Shown piece by piece: positions 1 to 8,083 of a stretch of DNA of 50,024 nt. Source of the DNA: Gemmatimonadaceae bacterium (GTDB taxonomy: Bacteria > Gemmatimonadota > Gemmatimonadetes > Gemmatimonadales > Gemmatimonadaceae). The position numbers were made by a program, and so were the translations under genes. The stretch spans positions 1-50,024 of the forward strand of contig JAICLZ010000027.1 of assembly GCA_025929535.1 (NCBI GenBank). Reading direction: 5' to 3'. Each line of letters opens with the position of its first letter. Within the stretch, counting starts at the first letter, position 1. The notes beneath the pieces were generated by a model, which was not told the DNA's origin, made no database searches, and saw only the letters and a list, made by a program, of their open reading frames with translations.

Positions 1-474
1 ATCTTCGCGCCGCTGCACATGGATTCCACGGTGGCCTACGTGAAGGGCGAGTCCACGGTGCCGCAGCGCGCCTACGGCTACACCGGAGATTCGGCGGGCC
101 ACTTCGCGCGCACCGACCAGAGCTCCACGAGCGCCACGCTCGGCGACGGCGGGATCTATACCTCGGTGGTCGACATGGCGAAGTGGAGTGACGCGCTCGA
201 CAATGCGACGCTCGTCGATCGGGCCACGATGCAGCGCGCGTGGTCACCGACCATGCTCACGAATGGAAAGGAGAGCGGCTATGGCTACGGCTGGTTCGTA
301 GCGATCGTGAACGGCGAGCCCCAGCTGCGGCATCACGGCGAGAGCACCGGATTCACGAATGCGATTCTCAAGTATCCGAACCGAAAGCTCACGATCATCG
401 TGCTCACGAATCGCACCGGCGGAGCGCCGTGGGACACGGCGGATCGCATCGCGGCGCTCTTTCCGCCAAAATGA
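1..474 (+). CDS. Serine hydrolase, beta-lactamase/class C family (3' part)
   Basis: The reading frame is open from the first base, so only the C-terminal 157 residues are present and the start lies outside the window. The visible part has a Gly/Asp-rich stretch (LGDGGIYTSVVDMAKW) and a late HHGESTGF segment. In esterase and D-aminopeptidase-like members of the beta-lactamase/transpeptidase-like family this kind of His-x-Gly element replaces the KTG box. The Ser-x-x-Lys nucleophile would be upstream and cannot be checked. Such proteins are usually exported ester or peptide hydrolases; the substrate cannot be predicted here. The gene ends with TGA 78 bases before the next gene. Confidence 0.8.
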   Translation: MFAPLHMDSTVAYVKGESTVPQRAYGYTGDSAGHFARTDQSSTSATLGDGGIYTSVVDMAKWSDALDNATLVDRATMQRAWSPTMLTNGKESGYGYGWFVAIVNGEPQLRHHGESTGFTNAILKYPNRKLTIIVLTNRTGGAPWDTADRIAALFPPK

Positions 475-552
475 TCGCGTAGTGAAGCGTTCGTCCTGAA
501 CGGGAAGCGGCCCGGCCTTGCTCGCCGCCGCCGATCAGCACAAAGTTTCCCG

Positions 553-1467
553 ATGTCGCTCCGTCCGATCCTGCTCGCCATCGTTGGTGATAGCGCCGCG
601 GGCAAGTCGACGCTCGGTGCCGGCATCGCCGCACTGCTCGGCGAGGAGCGCGTCACCGTGGTCACGACGGATGACTACCACAAGCACAATCGGAAGACCC
701 GCCGCTTGCTGCGCCTGAGCGCGCTCCATCCCGACTGCAACGATCTCGACCTTCTCGGTGAGCATCTCGATCAGCTCGCGAACGGGCGGCCCGTCGAGAA
801 GGCACCGTACAATCATTCGACTGGCGATTTCGATCCACCACGCATGGTGCGGCCGTCGGAGTTTCTGATCGTCGAAGGGCTGCTCGGCCTCCACACGCCT
901 TCGTTACGCGAGCGCTACGATGTGAGCGTGTACCTCGACACGCCGGAGCCGCTGCGGCACAGGTGGAAAGTCGCGCGTGACACCGCCAAGCGCGGCTACT
1001 CCGAGACACAGGTGCACGAGCTGCTCGAACGGCGCGAGTCGGTGTCCGAGCGGTACATCCGCCCGCAGCGCGAGCATGCGGACATGGTCGTGCGCTTCCA
1101 TCCCGATTCGAGCTACACCGATTACGAGCATCTGCACGCGACCGTGACGATGCGGCCCACGCTCGATCAGCCGGATCTGCGCGCCGTGATCGACTCCTGT
1201 CCACGTGCGGCATCGGCGCTGCGCCTCACGCGCAACGGGGATGGAGAGGTGCTCCAGGTCGACGGGAGGATCTCGGCCGAGCAGGCGGCGGAGGTGGAGC
1301 GGGAGCTCTGGTCGCGGCGGCCGGAGCTCGAGCGGCTGCTCGTGGCGCGCACGGGAAACTTCATCGAGAATGGCACGATGCGTCACAGCCATGCGCTCGC
1401 GATCGCGCAATTGCTGCTCACCTATCCGGTGCTCCGCGCCAAACTCACGAGGGAGCGTTCGGCTTGA
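553..1467 (+). CDS. Phosphoribulokinase/uridine kinase-family protein, class II PRK-like
   Basis: A 304-residue P-loop kinase. The Walker A loop GDSAAGKST is at residues 12-20. It is followed by a DDYHK segment (40-44), a PYNHSTGDFDPP segment (85-96) and EG at 108-109, in the order and spacing of class II phosphoribulokinases (Asp-Asp-Tyr-His, Tyr-Asn-His-x-Thr-Gly, Glu-Gly). True PRK converts ribulose 5-phosphate to the 1,5-bisphosphate. No RuBisCO or other Calvin gene is in the window, so this may be a PRK-like kinase with another sugar or nucleoside substrate. The C-terminal third (about 200-304) is less recognisable. Its TGA overlaps the TTG start of the next gene (TTGA), which suggests translational coupling. 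Confidence 0.8.
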   Translation: MSLRPILLAIVGDSAAGKSTLGAGIAALLGEERVTVVTTDDYHKHNRKTRRLLRLSALHPDCNDLDLLGEHLDQLANGRPVEKAPYNHSTGDFDPPRMVRPSEFLIVEGLLGLHTPSLRERYDVSVYLDTPEPLRHRWKVARDTAKRGYSETQVHELLERRESVSERYIRPQREHADMVVRFHPDSSYTDYEHLHATVTMRPTLDQPDLRAVIDSCPRAASALRLTRNGDGEVLQVDGRISAEQAAEVERELWSRRPELERLLVARTGNFIENGTMRHSHALAIAQLLLTYPVLRAKLTRERSA

Positions 1468-2255
1468 CGGCGACGCACGCACTGTCGGCGATCGCCGCGC
1501 TGTGCGCGCTCGCGTCGGCGGCTCCGGCGCAGCAGCCCACGGGCTTCCTCGACCGCACGGTGACCGTGGGCGCGCTCACGATGAAGTACCAGGTGTACGT
1601 GCCGAATACGTACGACCGGCATCGCAGGAACCCTGTGATCCTGTTCATGCACGGATCAGGCGAGCGCGGGAGCGATGGGCTCAAGCAGACGCAGGTCGGC
1701 ATGCCCGCGCAGATTCGACTGCATCGCGACTGGTTCGGCGACGCGATCGTGGTCATGCCGCAGTGTCCCGATGACAGTGTGTTCCGCGGAGTGATTGCAC
1801 AGGCCGCCTTCGCTGCCTTCGAGACATCGGTGAAGGAATTTCACGGTGATCGCGAGCGATTCTACGTGACCGGTCTCTCGATGGGAGCCTACGGCACGTG
1901 GCAGCAGATCGTCGATCACCCCGGGGTATTCGCCGCAGCCGTTGCGGTGAGCGGCGGTCTCACGCCGTCCGCGGACATGGCGAATCTCTACGTGAGCGTG
2001 AACGGAGACGATCCGTACGCGTACGTCGCGCAGATGACGAAGGATCTGCCCGTGTGGATCTTTCATGGCGGGCGAGACGATGTGGTACCCACCGAGCAGT
2101 CACGCAAGCTCGTTGCAGCGATGAAGGCGGCGGGCTCGTCTCCTCACTACACGGAGTACCCCGATCTCGGCCACGGCGCATGGGACCGTGCGTACGGGGA
2201 TGAGGAGCTCTGGAAGTGGCTGTTCGCGCAGCGGCTCACGAAGGCGAGCCGCTAG
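1464..2255 (+). CDS. Secreted alpha/beta hydrolase (esterase/dienelactone hydrolase-like)
   Basis: A 263-residue protein with an N-terminal signal peptide (cleavage likely after the Ala-rich stretch ending near residue 22). It has an oxyanion-type FMHGSGERG at 61-69, the nucleophile elbow GLSMG with Ser139, an acid in HGGRDDVVP (Asp205 or Asp206) and a late His in DLGHGAW (His237), which together give a complete catalytic triad. The layout matches PHB-depolymerase-like or feruloyl-esterase-like carboxylesterases that act on the cell surface or outside; the substrate is not predictable. The TTG start lies inside the stop of the kinase gene upstream (TTGA overlap). The Ser-His-Asp call is firm, the precise family less so. 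Confidence 0.8.
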   Translation: MTATHALSAIAALCALASAAPAQQPTGFLDRTVTVGALTMKYQVYVPNTYDRHRRNPVILFMHGSGERGSDGLKQTQVGMPAQIRLHRDWFGDAIVVMPQCPDDSVFRGVIAQAAFAAFETSVKEFHGDRERFYVTGLSMGAYGTWQQIVDHPGVFAAAVAVSGGLTPSADMANLYVSVNGDDPYAYVAQMTKDLPVWIFHGGRDDVVPTEQSRKLVAAMKAAGSSPHYTEYPDLGHGAWDRAYGDEELWKWLFAQRLTKASR

Positions 2256-2282
2256 CACGAGCAGCGAAAGGAGCGCCGTGGG

Positions 2283-2924
2283 CTAGCGCCGCTCCTCGAG
2301 CTCCCTCTTTCCAACGTGGCGCATGTCGCCGATCTTCGGCGTGTTTCCCGTGATCAGTGCCTTTGCCACCTTGAACATCTGCACGGCACGTGGCTCGTTC
2401 GATTTGAGATACGTCGCCTCGTGCGCCTCCACCTCGATGAGCACGAGCCGCGGATCGTTCGGGCCGCCGTTGCGAACGCCGCCTTCGTCGCCGAACCACG
2501 CTTTCCAGTCGGGCTTGTAGAGCGTGCGAATCAGATCGCGATCGCTCACGATGCGGGCGGTGCCGCTCACCGACACCCACTCACGCGATTTGTTGTTGTA
2601 GTAGGCGAGATTCACTTCCGGTTGCGCCTCGATCTCGTCCACCTTGTGCGTCTCGGTGCTGGTGACGAACCAGAAATCGACGCCCGGGCGCTTCTCCTGC
2701 GTCGCCATCGGACGCGAGATCAGCATGCCATCGAATTTGCGACTGGTCAGCATCGCGGTCTCGATGCCTTCGACGAGCGAGTAGAGCTCCTCGATCTTCT
2801 TGGTGGGCGACACGTTGTCGTCCGTGCTCTTTGCGGCGGCGCTGCTGGTGTCCTTGCCTTTACTGATCTTCTTCTCGGTTTCCCTGCTGCTGCTCTTCCT
2901 GGAGGTGCTCTTACTGCTGGGCAT
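2283..2924 (-). CDS. General stress protein, pyridoxamine 5'-phosphate oxidase-like split-barrel
   Basis: A 213-residue protein. The first 45 residues are a Lys/Ser-rich, charged, probably disordered tail. The remainder is a PNPOx-like flavin-binding barrel of the general stress protein 26 type: MLTSRKFDGMLISRPM, then VDFWFVTS, then VNLAYYNNKSREWVSVSGTA, then KPDWKAWF. Members bind FMN, FAD or F420 and are linked to stress, but their reactions are mostly unknown. The Lys/Ser-rich N-terminal extension is unusual for the family and could bind nucleic acid or be a linker; that is a guess. It converges on the preceding hydrolase gene with a 27-base gap. Confidence 0.8.
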   Translation of the reverse strand: MPSSKSTSRKSSSRETEKKISKGKDTSSAAAKSTDDNVSPTKKIEELYSLVEGIETAMLTSRKFDGMLISRPMATQEKRPGVDFWFVTSTETHKVDEIEAQPEVNLAYYNNKSREWVSVSGTARIVSDRDLIRTLYKPDWKAWFGDEGGVRNGGPNDPRLVLIEVEAHEATYLKSNEPRAVQMFKVAKALITGNTPKIGDMRHVGKRELEERR

Positions 2925-3051
2925 CTAAGTCTCCTCGCAAACGTTGGAACGGAGCTGCGCTCACTCGACGCGAGTAAAGCAAGGCATGCGCCGCCGAAGC
3001 GAGCTCTGCACCCTCGTCGAGAAATGCTGCCCCCGCACATCTCTGCTGTCA

Positions 3052-3426
3052 CTAGGGCGAGATGTTTAGACCGGAAGCAGCGACCCCGATCAGTGCTATG
3101 AGCATGACGCCTGTCATCACACCGCCGACGAGCCCCAACGTTCGCGGCGTCGAGAATTTCTTCCGCGAGACGGTGGCGACGCTGTCGGTGGGCATGATCA
3201 GCTGCCCCGTCGACACCGCGGCGTACAGAGTGTCGTTCACTATCGATGCGCCCGGCCTCGTGAATGCAATCGTTCTTCCCGATTGTGTGGTTATCCCGGA
3301 GGCGCGATTGAGATCTGTCTGGCGGTCGAGCGCGACATGCTGCGTTGCCATGCACGCGTCGACGCTGAACGCCACAGCCAGCAGAACGAGGCATCGGCCT
3401 GCGGATCGTGCGAACGATTGGGTCAT
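3052..3426 (-). CDS. Small putative lipoprotein with C-terminal membrane segment
   Basis: A protein of about 124 residues that I cannot assign to a family. I chose the ATG at 3426 because it puts a short basic N-terminus and a hydrophobic run directly before a Cys (FSVDAC), as in a lipoprotein signal. The Asp at -2 is unusual, so a plain signal peptide is also possible. The middle has a beta-rich segment (SGRTIAFTRPGASIVNDTLYAAVS). The C-terminus has a hydrophobic span of about 20 residues (LGLVGGVMTGVMLIALIGVAA). It is transcribed away from the LuxR-type regulator. The function is unknown. Confidence 0.55.
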   Translation of the reverse strand: MTQSFARSAGRCLVLLAVAFSVDACMATQHVALDRQTDLNRASGITTQSGRTIAFTRPGASIVNDTLYAAVSTGQLIMPTDSVATVSRKKFSTPRTLGLVGGVMTGVMLIALIGVAASGLNISP

Positions 3427-3567
3427 CTCGAACCTCACTGTGTCATGGAAACACGGTCTTCGTAGAATGCCCTTCGCTTCCAGGACGCGCATGGGAGGTT
3501 CGTCCCACTCCGCGCAAATCGAGCACACCCGGTAACCGGCCTCTTGCTCGCGGTTCGTGTCTGCCGT

Positions 3568-4728
3568 ATGATCGAGTACGCACCCGATGGCAGATGGGCC
3601 ATGGCACTAGTCGTGTCCGATGAAGATCAGCGCCGACTCGTCTCGACGCTCACCGCCCTGCTCTCACCGCTGGCGTCGCCTTCCCCTGAACATTGGTTCG
3701 AGCGCATTACTGCAGAGCTCAAGATGCTGCTGCGGGCCGAGACCTCTCAGGTAGCGTTGGTGCTTCATGGACGTGCGCGCACGTTCAGCACGGACTGTCC
3801 CGCGCTGGCCCAATCGCTCGAGACGGCCACGACATTCAAGCGCGGTGAGCTGCACTTTCATGAAGGCGTGATGGAGGGCGGTCTCGAGCTGCGCCGAGCG
3901 CGAAACCTCGCGGTGTTTACTTCTGCCCTGCTGGATCGGGCATCTGGCGGCCGGCGGAAGGAATCCGACTTCTACAACGAAGTCTGCGTGCCTGCCAATG
4001 CGCTCGACACATACGGCTTCCTGATCGCGGGGCCCGAAGGCGAGGCCCTCGTCGGCGTCAACTGCGGCGCATCCCCCGTCTTCGATCCACTCGGCACCGA
4101 CACGTTCGCATTGCTGCAGCTCCTGCTTCCCGCGCTCGAATGCGGCCTCGAGACGCTCGCGCGAGTCGGAACTGCTCTCAGCGTTCTCGCCAACACTCTC
4201 GATCGCCACGAAGTAGGGATGTTCGTCTTCGACACCGCTACCGGGCGGGAGCTTCATCGAAATGCGGCACTTCGCTCAATGCTCGCTGCATCGAAGACGA
4301 GCGATGTGATCGAGCGGGAAGCCCTGGCCCACGCGCTCCGTGTGCAAACGCAGAGAAGGAGCAAGTCGTCGAGCGAGATGGATTACCGCGCATTCAGCTC
4401 GCGGAAGACCTCCGGCGATGTTCGACTGTACGCAACGTTTCTTCCGCCGGGAGTTTTCGACTGCGAGCTCGGCATCCTGATCACTGCGGAGTGCTCGACA
4501 CCCCGGCTTCCAAGCGCCGCAGAATTGCACGAGGCGTTGGGACTCACTGCTCGCGAGGCACAGGTCGCTCTGAGCCTGGCCGCTGGTCAGGGAGATGCGG
4601 CAATCGCGCGCGAGCTGGGTATCAGTGCGCACACCGTTCGACATCATGTCGAACGAATCTTTCTCAAGCTCGGAGTCCACTCACGAAAGGCGCTGGGATT
4701 CGCACTCCTGAAGATGGTGCAGCGCTGA
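3568..4728 (+). CDS. LuxR-family transcriptional regulator
   Basis: A protein of about 386 residues. The C-terminal 65 residues form a GerE/LuxR-type helix-turn-helix: GLTAREAQVALSLAAGQ, then AIARELGISAHTVRHHVERI, then FLKLGVHSRKAL. The N-terminal 300 residues look like a GAF/PAS-type sensory region; I see no receiver Asp pocket, so it is not a typical response regulator. The start is uncertain: TTG 3544, ATG 3568 and ATG 3601 are all in frame and none has a clear ribosome-binding site. The divergent neighbour is the small lipoprotein gene, so the roughly 140-base gap between them is the likely control region. Confidence 0.8.
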   Translation: MIEYAPDGRWAMALVVSDEDQRRLVSTLTALLSPLASPSPEHWFERITAELKMLLRAETSQVALVLHGRARTFSTDCPALAQSLETATTFKRGELHFHEGVMEGGLELRRARNLAVFTSALLDRASGGRRKESDFYNEVCVPANALDTYGFLIAGPEGEALVGVNCGASPVFDPLGTDTFALLQLLLPALECGLETLARVGTALSVLANTLDRHEVGMFVFDTATGRELHRNAALRSMLAASKTSDVIEREALAHALRVQTQRRSKSSSEMDYRAFSSRKTSGDVRLYATFLPPGVFDCELGILITAECSTPRLPSAAELHEALGLTAREAQVALSLAAGQGDAAIARELGISAHTVRHHVERIFLKLGVHSRKALGFALLKMVQR

Positions 4729-4733
4729 TCTGC

Positions 4734-5045
4734 TCACCCATGCACGTGAAATCTCTGGATGTACACGAGAAGCCCCACGATCGCGTTCACTGCGCCAAGC
4801 AGCAGCAGCGAGATGTCGTAGCGCCCCTTCCAGAATCGCACGCCTGCCCCGAAGATGATCGCGCCAGCGATCACGGTGATCAGCACGAAGCCCAACAGGT
4901 GGTCCCGGTATGCCAGGTGAGTGCCGCCGATCGCCTTCGCGGCAAGCACGTGTCCGAGCAGTCCGAGGGCAAGCAGCACGAGGCCAAGCACGCTCCACGT
5001 GCGTTGCGTGGTGTGCGATGCACCGGTCGCGTTCAAGGTTCCCAT
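4734..5045 (-). CDS. Small integral membrane protein, unknown function
   Basis: A 103-residue protein with three hydrophobic stretches (WSVLGLVLLALGLLGHVLAA, LLGFVLITVIAGAIIFGAGV and LLLLGAVNAIVGLLVYI) separated by short charged loops, so probably three membrane helices. I do not recognise a family. The ATG at 5045 lies 13 bases inside the end of the upstream reductase-like gene, so the two are probably co-transcribed and translationally coupled. The frame stays open further upstream, but the extension is Arg-rich and is the antisense of the neighbouring coding region, so I left it out. Confidence 0.65.
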   Translation of the reverse strand: MGTLNATGASHTTQRTWSVLGLVLLALGLLGHVLAAKAIGGTHLAYRDHLLGFVLITVIAGAIIFGAGVRFWKGRYDISLLLLGAVNAIVGLLVYIQRFHVHG

Positions 5046-5569
5046 ACTTCCTCCGGCACCGAGTAGTACAGCATGATTATCCCGCTCGGATATACGTGCG
5101 AGCGGGTGAGCGTGAGCGCTGTTCGACCGGTGCCCGATGCCAGAACCGGAATCCCCGCGCCGAGCAGCACGGGCACCACCGCTACCTCCACGGCATCCAC
5201 CTGTCGCCCACGCAGAAGCGTAGCGAACAGCTGGCCGCCTCCGAAGAGCCAGATGTCGCCACTCCCTGTTTCGTGGCGCAATGATGATGCGACGCCGACA
5301 GGATCGTCGCGCACGATGGTCACGCCGGGCGCGGACGCCTCCGAGAGTGTTCTCGAGACCACGTACACACGTGCGCCCGGCTTCCACGCTTGCTCGCTCT
5401 GCGATTGCATGACCTCATAGGTGAGTCTTCCCATGAGGACGGTGTCGACGGAGTCGAACAACGCCGCGAAATCGATCGCGGGATCGTGCGGGATCCAGTC
5501 GTAAGCTCCGTTTGCGTCCGCGATGAAGCCGTCGAGACTCGCCGCGACGCTGTAACGCACCTGGCGCAT
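5033..5569 (-). CDS. RibD C-terminal/dihydrofolate reductase-like protein
   Basis: A 178-residue protein of the RibD C-terminal domain family: RQVRYSVAASLDGFIADA at the start, DTVLMGRLTYEVM in the middle, and SGDIWLFGGGQLFATLL towards the end. This is the usual order of the NADPH-binding fold of this family. Free-standing members reduce unknown pterin-like or other substrates. The ATG at 5569 is chosen because it has a strong ribosome-binding site (aaggaggc) 5 bases upstream. The 3' end overlaps the small membrane protein gene by 13 bases. Confidence 0.85.
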   Translation of the reverse strand: MRQVRYSVAASLDGFIADANGAYDWIPHDPAIDFAALFDSVDTVLMGRLTYEVMQSQSEQAWKPGARVYVVSRTLSEASAPGVTIVRDDPVGVASSLRHETGSGDIWLFGGGQLFATLLRGRQVDAVEVAVVPVLLGAGIPVLASGTGRTALTLTRSHVYPSGIIMLYYSVPEEVWEP

Positions 5570-5704
5570 TGGCGCCTCCTTCGAAGAACGAGCCGTCAAA
5601 TCTCCAGCAAGCTGCGGGCTCGAGTACTCGCCCGGTGCCATAGGTGCGTGGCTCAACCGGGCCAAGGGGTAGCGCGGGCGAAACGCCAGAAGGCGGCGCC
5701 GTAT

Positions 5705-6613
5705 CTAGAGGATGCCGGCGCGGCCCGCCCAACGGGCGATATAGTCCTGGAGATGCGCCGTGAACGCGTCCGCGCCAGCGGGGAGCTTCGCCGCCCGGCT
5801 GCGGATCTGATGAAAGTCGATCGGTACGACGGGATTGATGAGACGCGTGAGCACGACGCGCCGATTTCGACCGGCAGGAATTCCGAACGAGGGGATGATC
5901 GCGGCCCCGTGCCCCGCCTCCACCATCGCGAGCTGCGTGTCGAGTGAGTTGAACACGTCCGTGACGATCGGAACTATTTTGGCCTTCGCGAGCTGCTTGT
6001 CAATCAGCCTTTGGACCGGGCTGGTCGGACGAAGCGCAAGGAGCGGTTCCCCGTGCAACGAGGCCCAGGTGACCGTCGCGCGTGCTCTGTCGGTAGCGGG
6101 CCGGGCGAGCATGAGCGAGAAGCGGAAGAACGGAATGCGCCGCGTGCCCGCCGATGGGTTGAAGAAGCCGATGCCTGTGTCGAGCTGGCCGCTCTCCACC
6201 AGCTGCAGAATCGTCGCGAGATCGCCGTCGAACAGACGGATGTGCAGGTCGGGCCGCTGCGCCTGGAACTCCTTGATCGCGAGTGGCAGAATGTTCGATG
6301 CGATGAGCGCGGGCGCGCCCACGGAAATGACCTGAGTCGCGCGATTCGCCCGCTCCGCGATGCGCGTGATCGACGTGTCGAGCTCCAGGAGGCTGGCTCG
6401 CGCCGCGGTGAGCAGGTCGGTTCCATCCTGGGTCAGGGCAACGTGCCTCGTGGTACGATCGAAGAGTCGAAATCCTACCTGCGCTTCCAACTGGCTGATC
6501 ATCAAACTCAGTCCCGACGGCGTGATGAACAACGCATCGGCTGCGCGAGTGAAGCTCTGATAGTCTGCAACGAACAGGAATCCGCGCAGCTGGCGCGCCG
6601 TGAAATCAATCAT
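5705..6613 (-). CDS. LysR-family transcriptional regulator
   Basis: A 302-residue regulator of normal LysR length. The N-terminal winged helix-turn-helix is clear (ARQLRGFLFVADYQSFTRAA, then LFITPSGLSLMISQLEAQVG, then LFDRTTRHVALTQDG), followed by the two-lobe effector-binding domain from about residue 90. It is divergent from the MFS transporter gene with a 69-base gap, the classical arrangement for a LysR regulator that controls its neighbour in response to the transported compound. A perfect inverted repeat covers its own ribosome-binding region, which suggests autorepression. The effector is unknown. Confidence 0.9.
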   Translation of the reverse strand: MIDFTARQLRGFLFVADYQSFTRAADALFITPSGLSLMISQLEAQVGFRLFDRTTRHVALTQDGTDLLTAARASLLELDTSITRIAERANRATQVISVGAPALIASNILPLAIKEFQAQRPDLHIRLFDGDLATILQLVESGQLDTGIGFFNPSAGTRRIPFFRFSLMLARPATDRARATVTWASLHGEPLLALRPTSPVQRLIDKQLAKAKIVPIVTDVFNSLDTQLAMVEAGHGAAIIPSFGIPAGRNRRVVLTRLINPVVPIDFHQIRSRAAKLPAGADAFTAHLQDYIARWAGRAGIL

Positions 6614-6625
6614 TTAGAAATACTC

Positions 6626-6643
6626 CTTAATCGTTGAATTAAG
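6626..6643. promoter_or_regulatory. Inverted repeat, candidate LysR operator
   Basis: CTTAAT-N6-ATTAAG is a perfect 6-base inverted repeat in an AT-rich patch between the divergent LysR regulator and MFS genes. Read on the minus strand, its right arm runs into the AAGGAG ribosome-binding site of the regulator, 13 bases before the regulator's ATG. It does not fit the T-N11-A core exactly (the nearest spacing is T-N12-A), so the assignment is tentative. Confidence 0.5.
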
Positions 6644-6682
6644 CGAACTTGTCACATAACTCGATCCGGTGCTAGTGTACCG

Positions 6683-8083
6683 GTGAGCCGGCGCTCGAGA
6701 TCACTCGCGTGTGATCTCGAGCCGGCGCACCGGGAGGCAGTCACTGTGACGCCGATTCAGGGGCTCGTTTGCGCAATCGCGGGGCTGGGTTTCGCCTTCG
6801 ATCTCTACGAATCGCTGATGATGGCCCTGATCATCAGCCCCGTCCTGACATCGACGGGTCATCTCACGCCGGGCACTCCGGCCTTCAATTCATGGGTCGG
6901 CTTGTTCTTCTTCGTACCCGTTGTCTGCGGCGGTCTCTTCGGCCTCATCGGCGGCAGGCTGACCGACCTCCTTGGCCGCCGCCGGATTCTGGTGTGGAGC
7001 ATTCTGCTCTACGCGTGCGCCGCGAGCGCGGCAGCATTCGCCACGTCGCTGCCGATGCTGCTCCTGCTTCGCTCCTTCGCCATGATCGGCGTGTGCGTCG
7101 AGGCAGTCGCCGCGACCGCGTGGCTCGCGGAGCTCTTCCCCATCCCGAAACAGAGGGAGGCAGTTCTCGGATATACCCAGGCTTGCTACGCCTTGGGAGG
7201 CCTCGCGGTGTCCGGCGCCTACTACCTCGCCGTCACGCACGGAGATCGGTTTCCCGCCATTATGGGCGGCCACGAGGCGTGGCGGTACACAATGCTCTCC
7301 GGGCTGATCCCGGCGATCCCGCTCATCATCGTTCGTCCGTTTCTCCCGGAATCTCCCGAGTGGCGGGAAAAGAAGGCGACCGGACAGCTGAAGCGCCCGG
7401 CACTCGGCGACCTGCTCACCGCCACGCGCCGGCGCACGACCCTGCTCGCAACGCTCATGATGGCCTGCGTATTTGCTCTGCAGTACGGCGCGCTCCAACA
7501 CACCCCACGCATCGTTCCCGGTCTCGCCGCATTTCACGGCTGGCAACCGCGCCAAGTCCAGCAGGCCGTCAGCGTCGTCTATCTCGTGCAGGAGCTCGGG
7601 TCCGTTGCCGGACGATTGGTCTTCGCCGTGCTCGTCACATGCATCGCCGGGCGGCAGCGGTTGCTGCGCACCTTCATCGTGCCCGCGCTGATCGGTTTCC
7701 CGATCCTCTATTTCTTCAGCACTGCGCGCGATCTCGCGCTCTTCCTCAGCGTCATCTTCTGTGCGCAGGCGATCTTCAATGGCCTCCACAGCTTCTGGGG
7801 TAACTATCTGCCGAGCGCATACCCGACCTATCTGCGCGGAACCGGCGAGAGCTTCGCGATGAACATCGGTGGTCGCGTGCTCGGCGTCTCCGCCGCACTG
7901 GTCACGACACAGCTTGCGAACGTGATTCCGGGCGCAGGCGCGCCATCGCGGCTCGCCTATGCCGCTGGATGCACGGCGCTGCTCGCGTTGAGCATCCTCG
8001 CTGTTGCGAGCTTCTGGCTTCCCGAGCCGCAAGGTGGGTCAGCGATCAGCGTGCGCCCCCTTCGGACCGCTAGCGTCGAATGA
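6683..8083 (+). CDS. MFS transporter (sugar/aromatic-acid porter type)
   Basis: A 466-residue membrane protein with about twelve hydrophobic spans. The MFS signature loop between helices 2 and 3 is present (GGRLTDLLGRRRILV), and after helix 6 there is LPESPEWREKK, typical of the sugar porter and aromatic acid:H+ symporter groups. The GTG start at 6683 is supported by the frame only. The gene overlaps the following methyltransferase by 4 bases (ATGA), so the two are likely one transcript under the divergent LysR regulator. The substrate cannot be read from the sequence. Confidence 0.85.
   Translation: MSRRSRSLACDLEPAHREAVTVTPIQGLVCAIAGLGFAFDLYESLMMALIISPVLTSTGHLTPGTPAFNSWVGLFFFVPVVCGGLFGLIGGRLTDLLGRRRILVWSILLYACAASAAAFATSLPMLLLLRSFAMIGVCVEAVAATAWLAELFPIPKQREAVLGYTQACYALGGLAVSGAYYLAVTHGDRFPAIMGGHEAWRYTMLSGLIPAIPLIIVRPFLPESPEWREKKATGQLKRPALGDLLTATRRRTTLLATLMMACVFALQYGALQHTPRIVPGLAAFHGWQPRQVQQAVSVVYLVQELGSVAGRLVFAVLVTCIAGRQRLLRTFIVPALIGFPILYFFSTARDLALFLSVIFCAQAIFNGLHSFWGNYLPSAYPTYLRGTGESFAMNIGGRVLGVSAALVTTQLANVIPGAGAPSRLAYAAGCTALLALSILAVASFWLPEPQGGSAISVRPLRTASVE

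Noticed and set aside
2270..2295. GGAGCG/CGCTCC hairpin at the convergent ends of the hydrolase and stress protein genes
   Set aside because: Only 6 pairs with a 14-base loop and no T run; part of it is inside the stop region, so I did not call a terminator.
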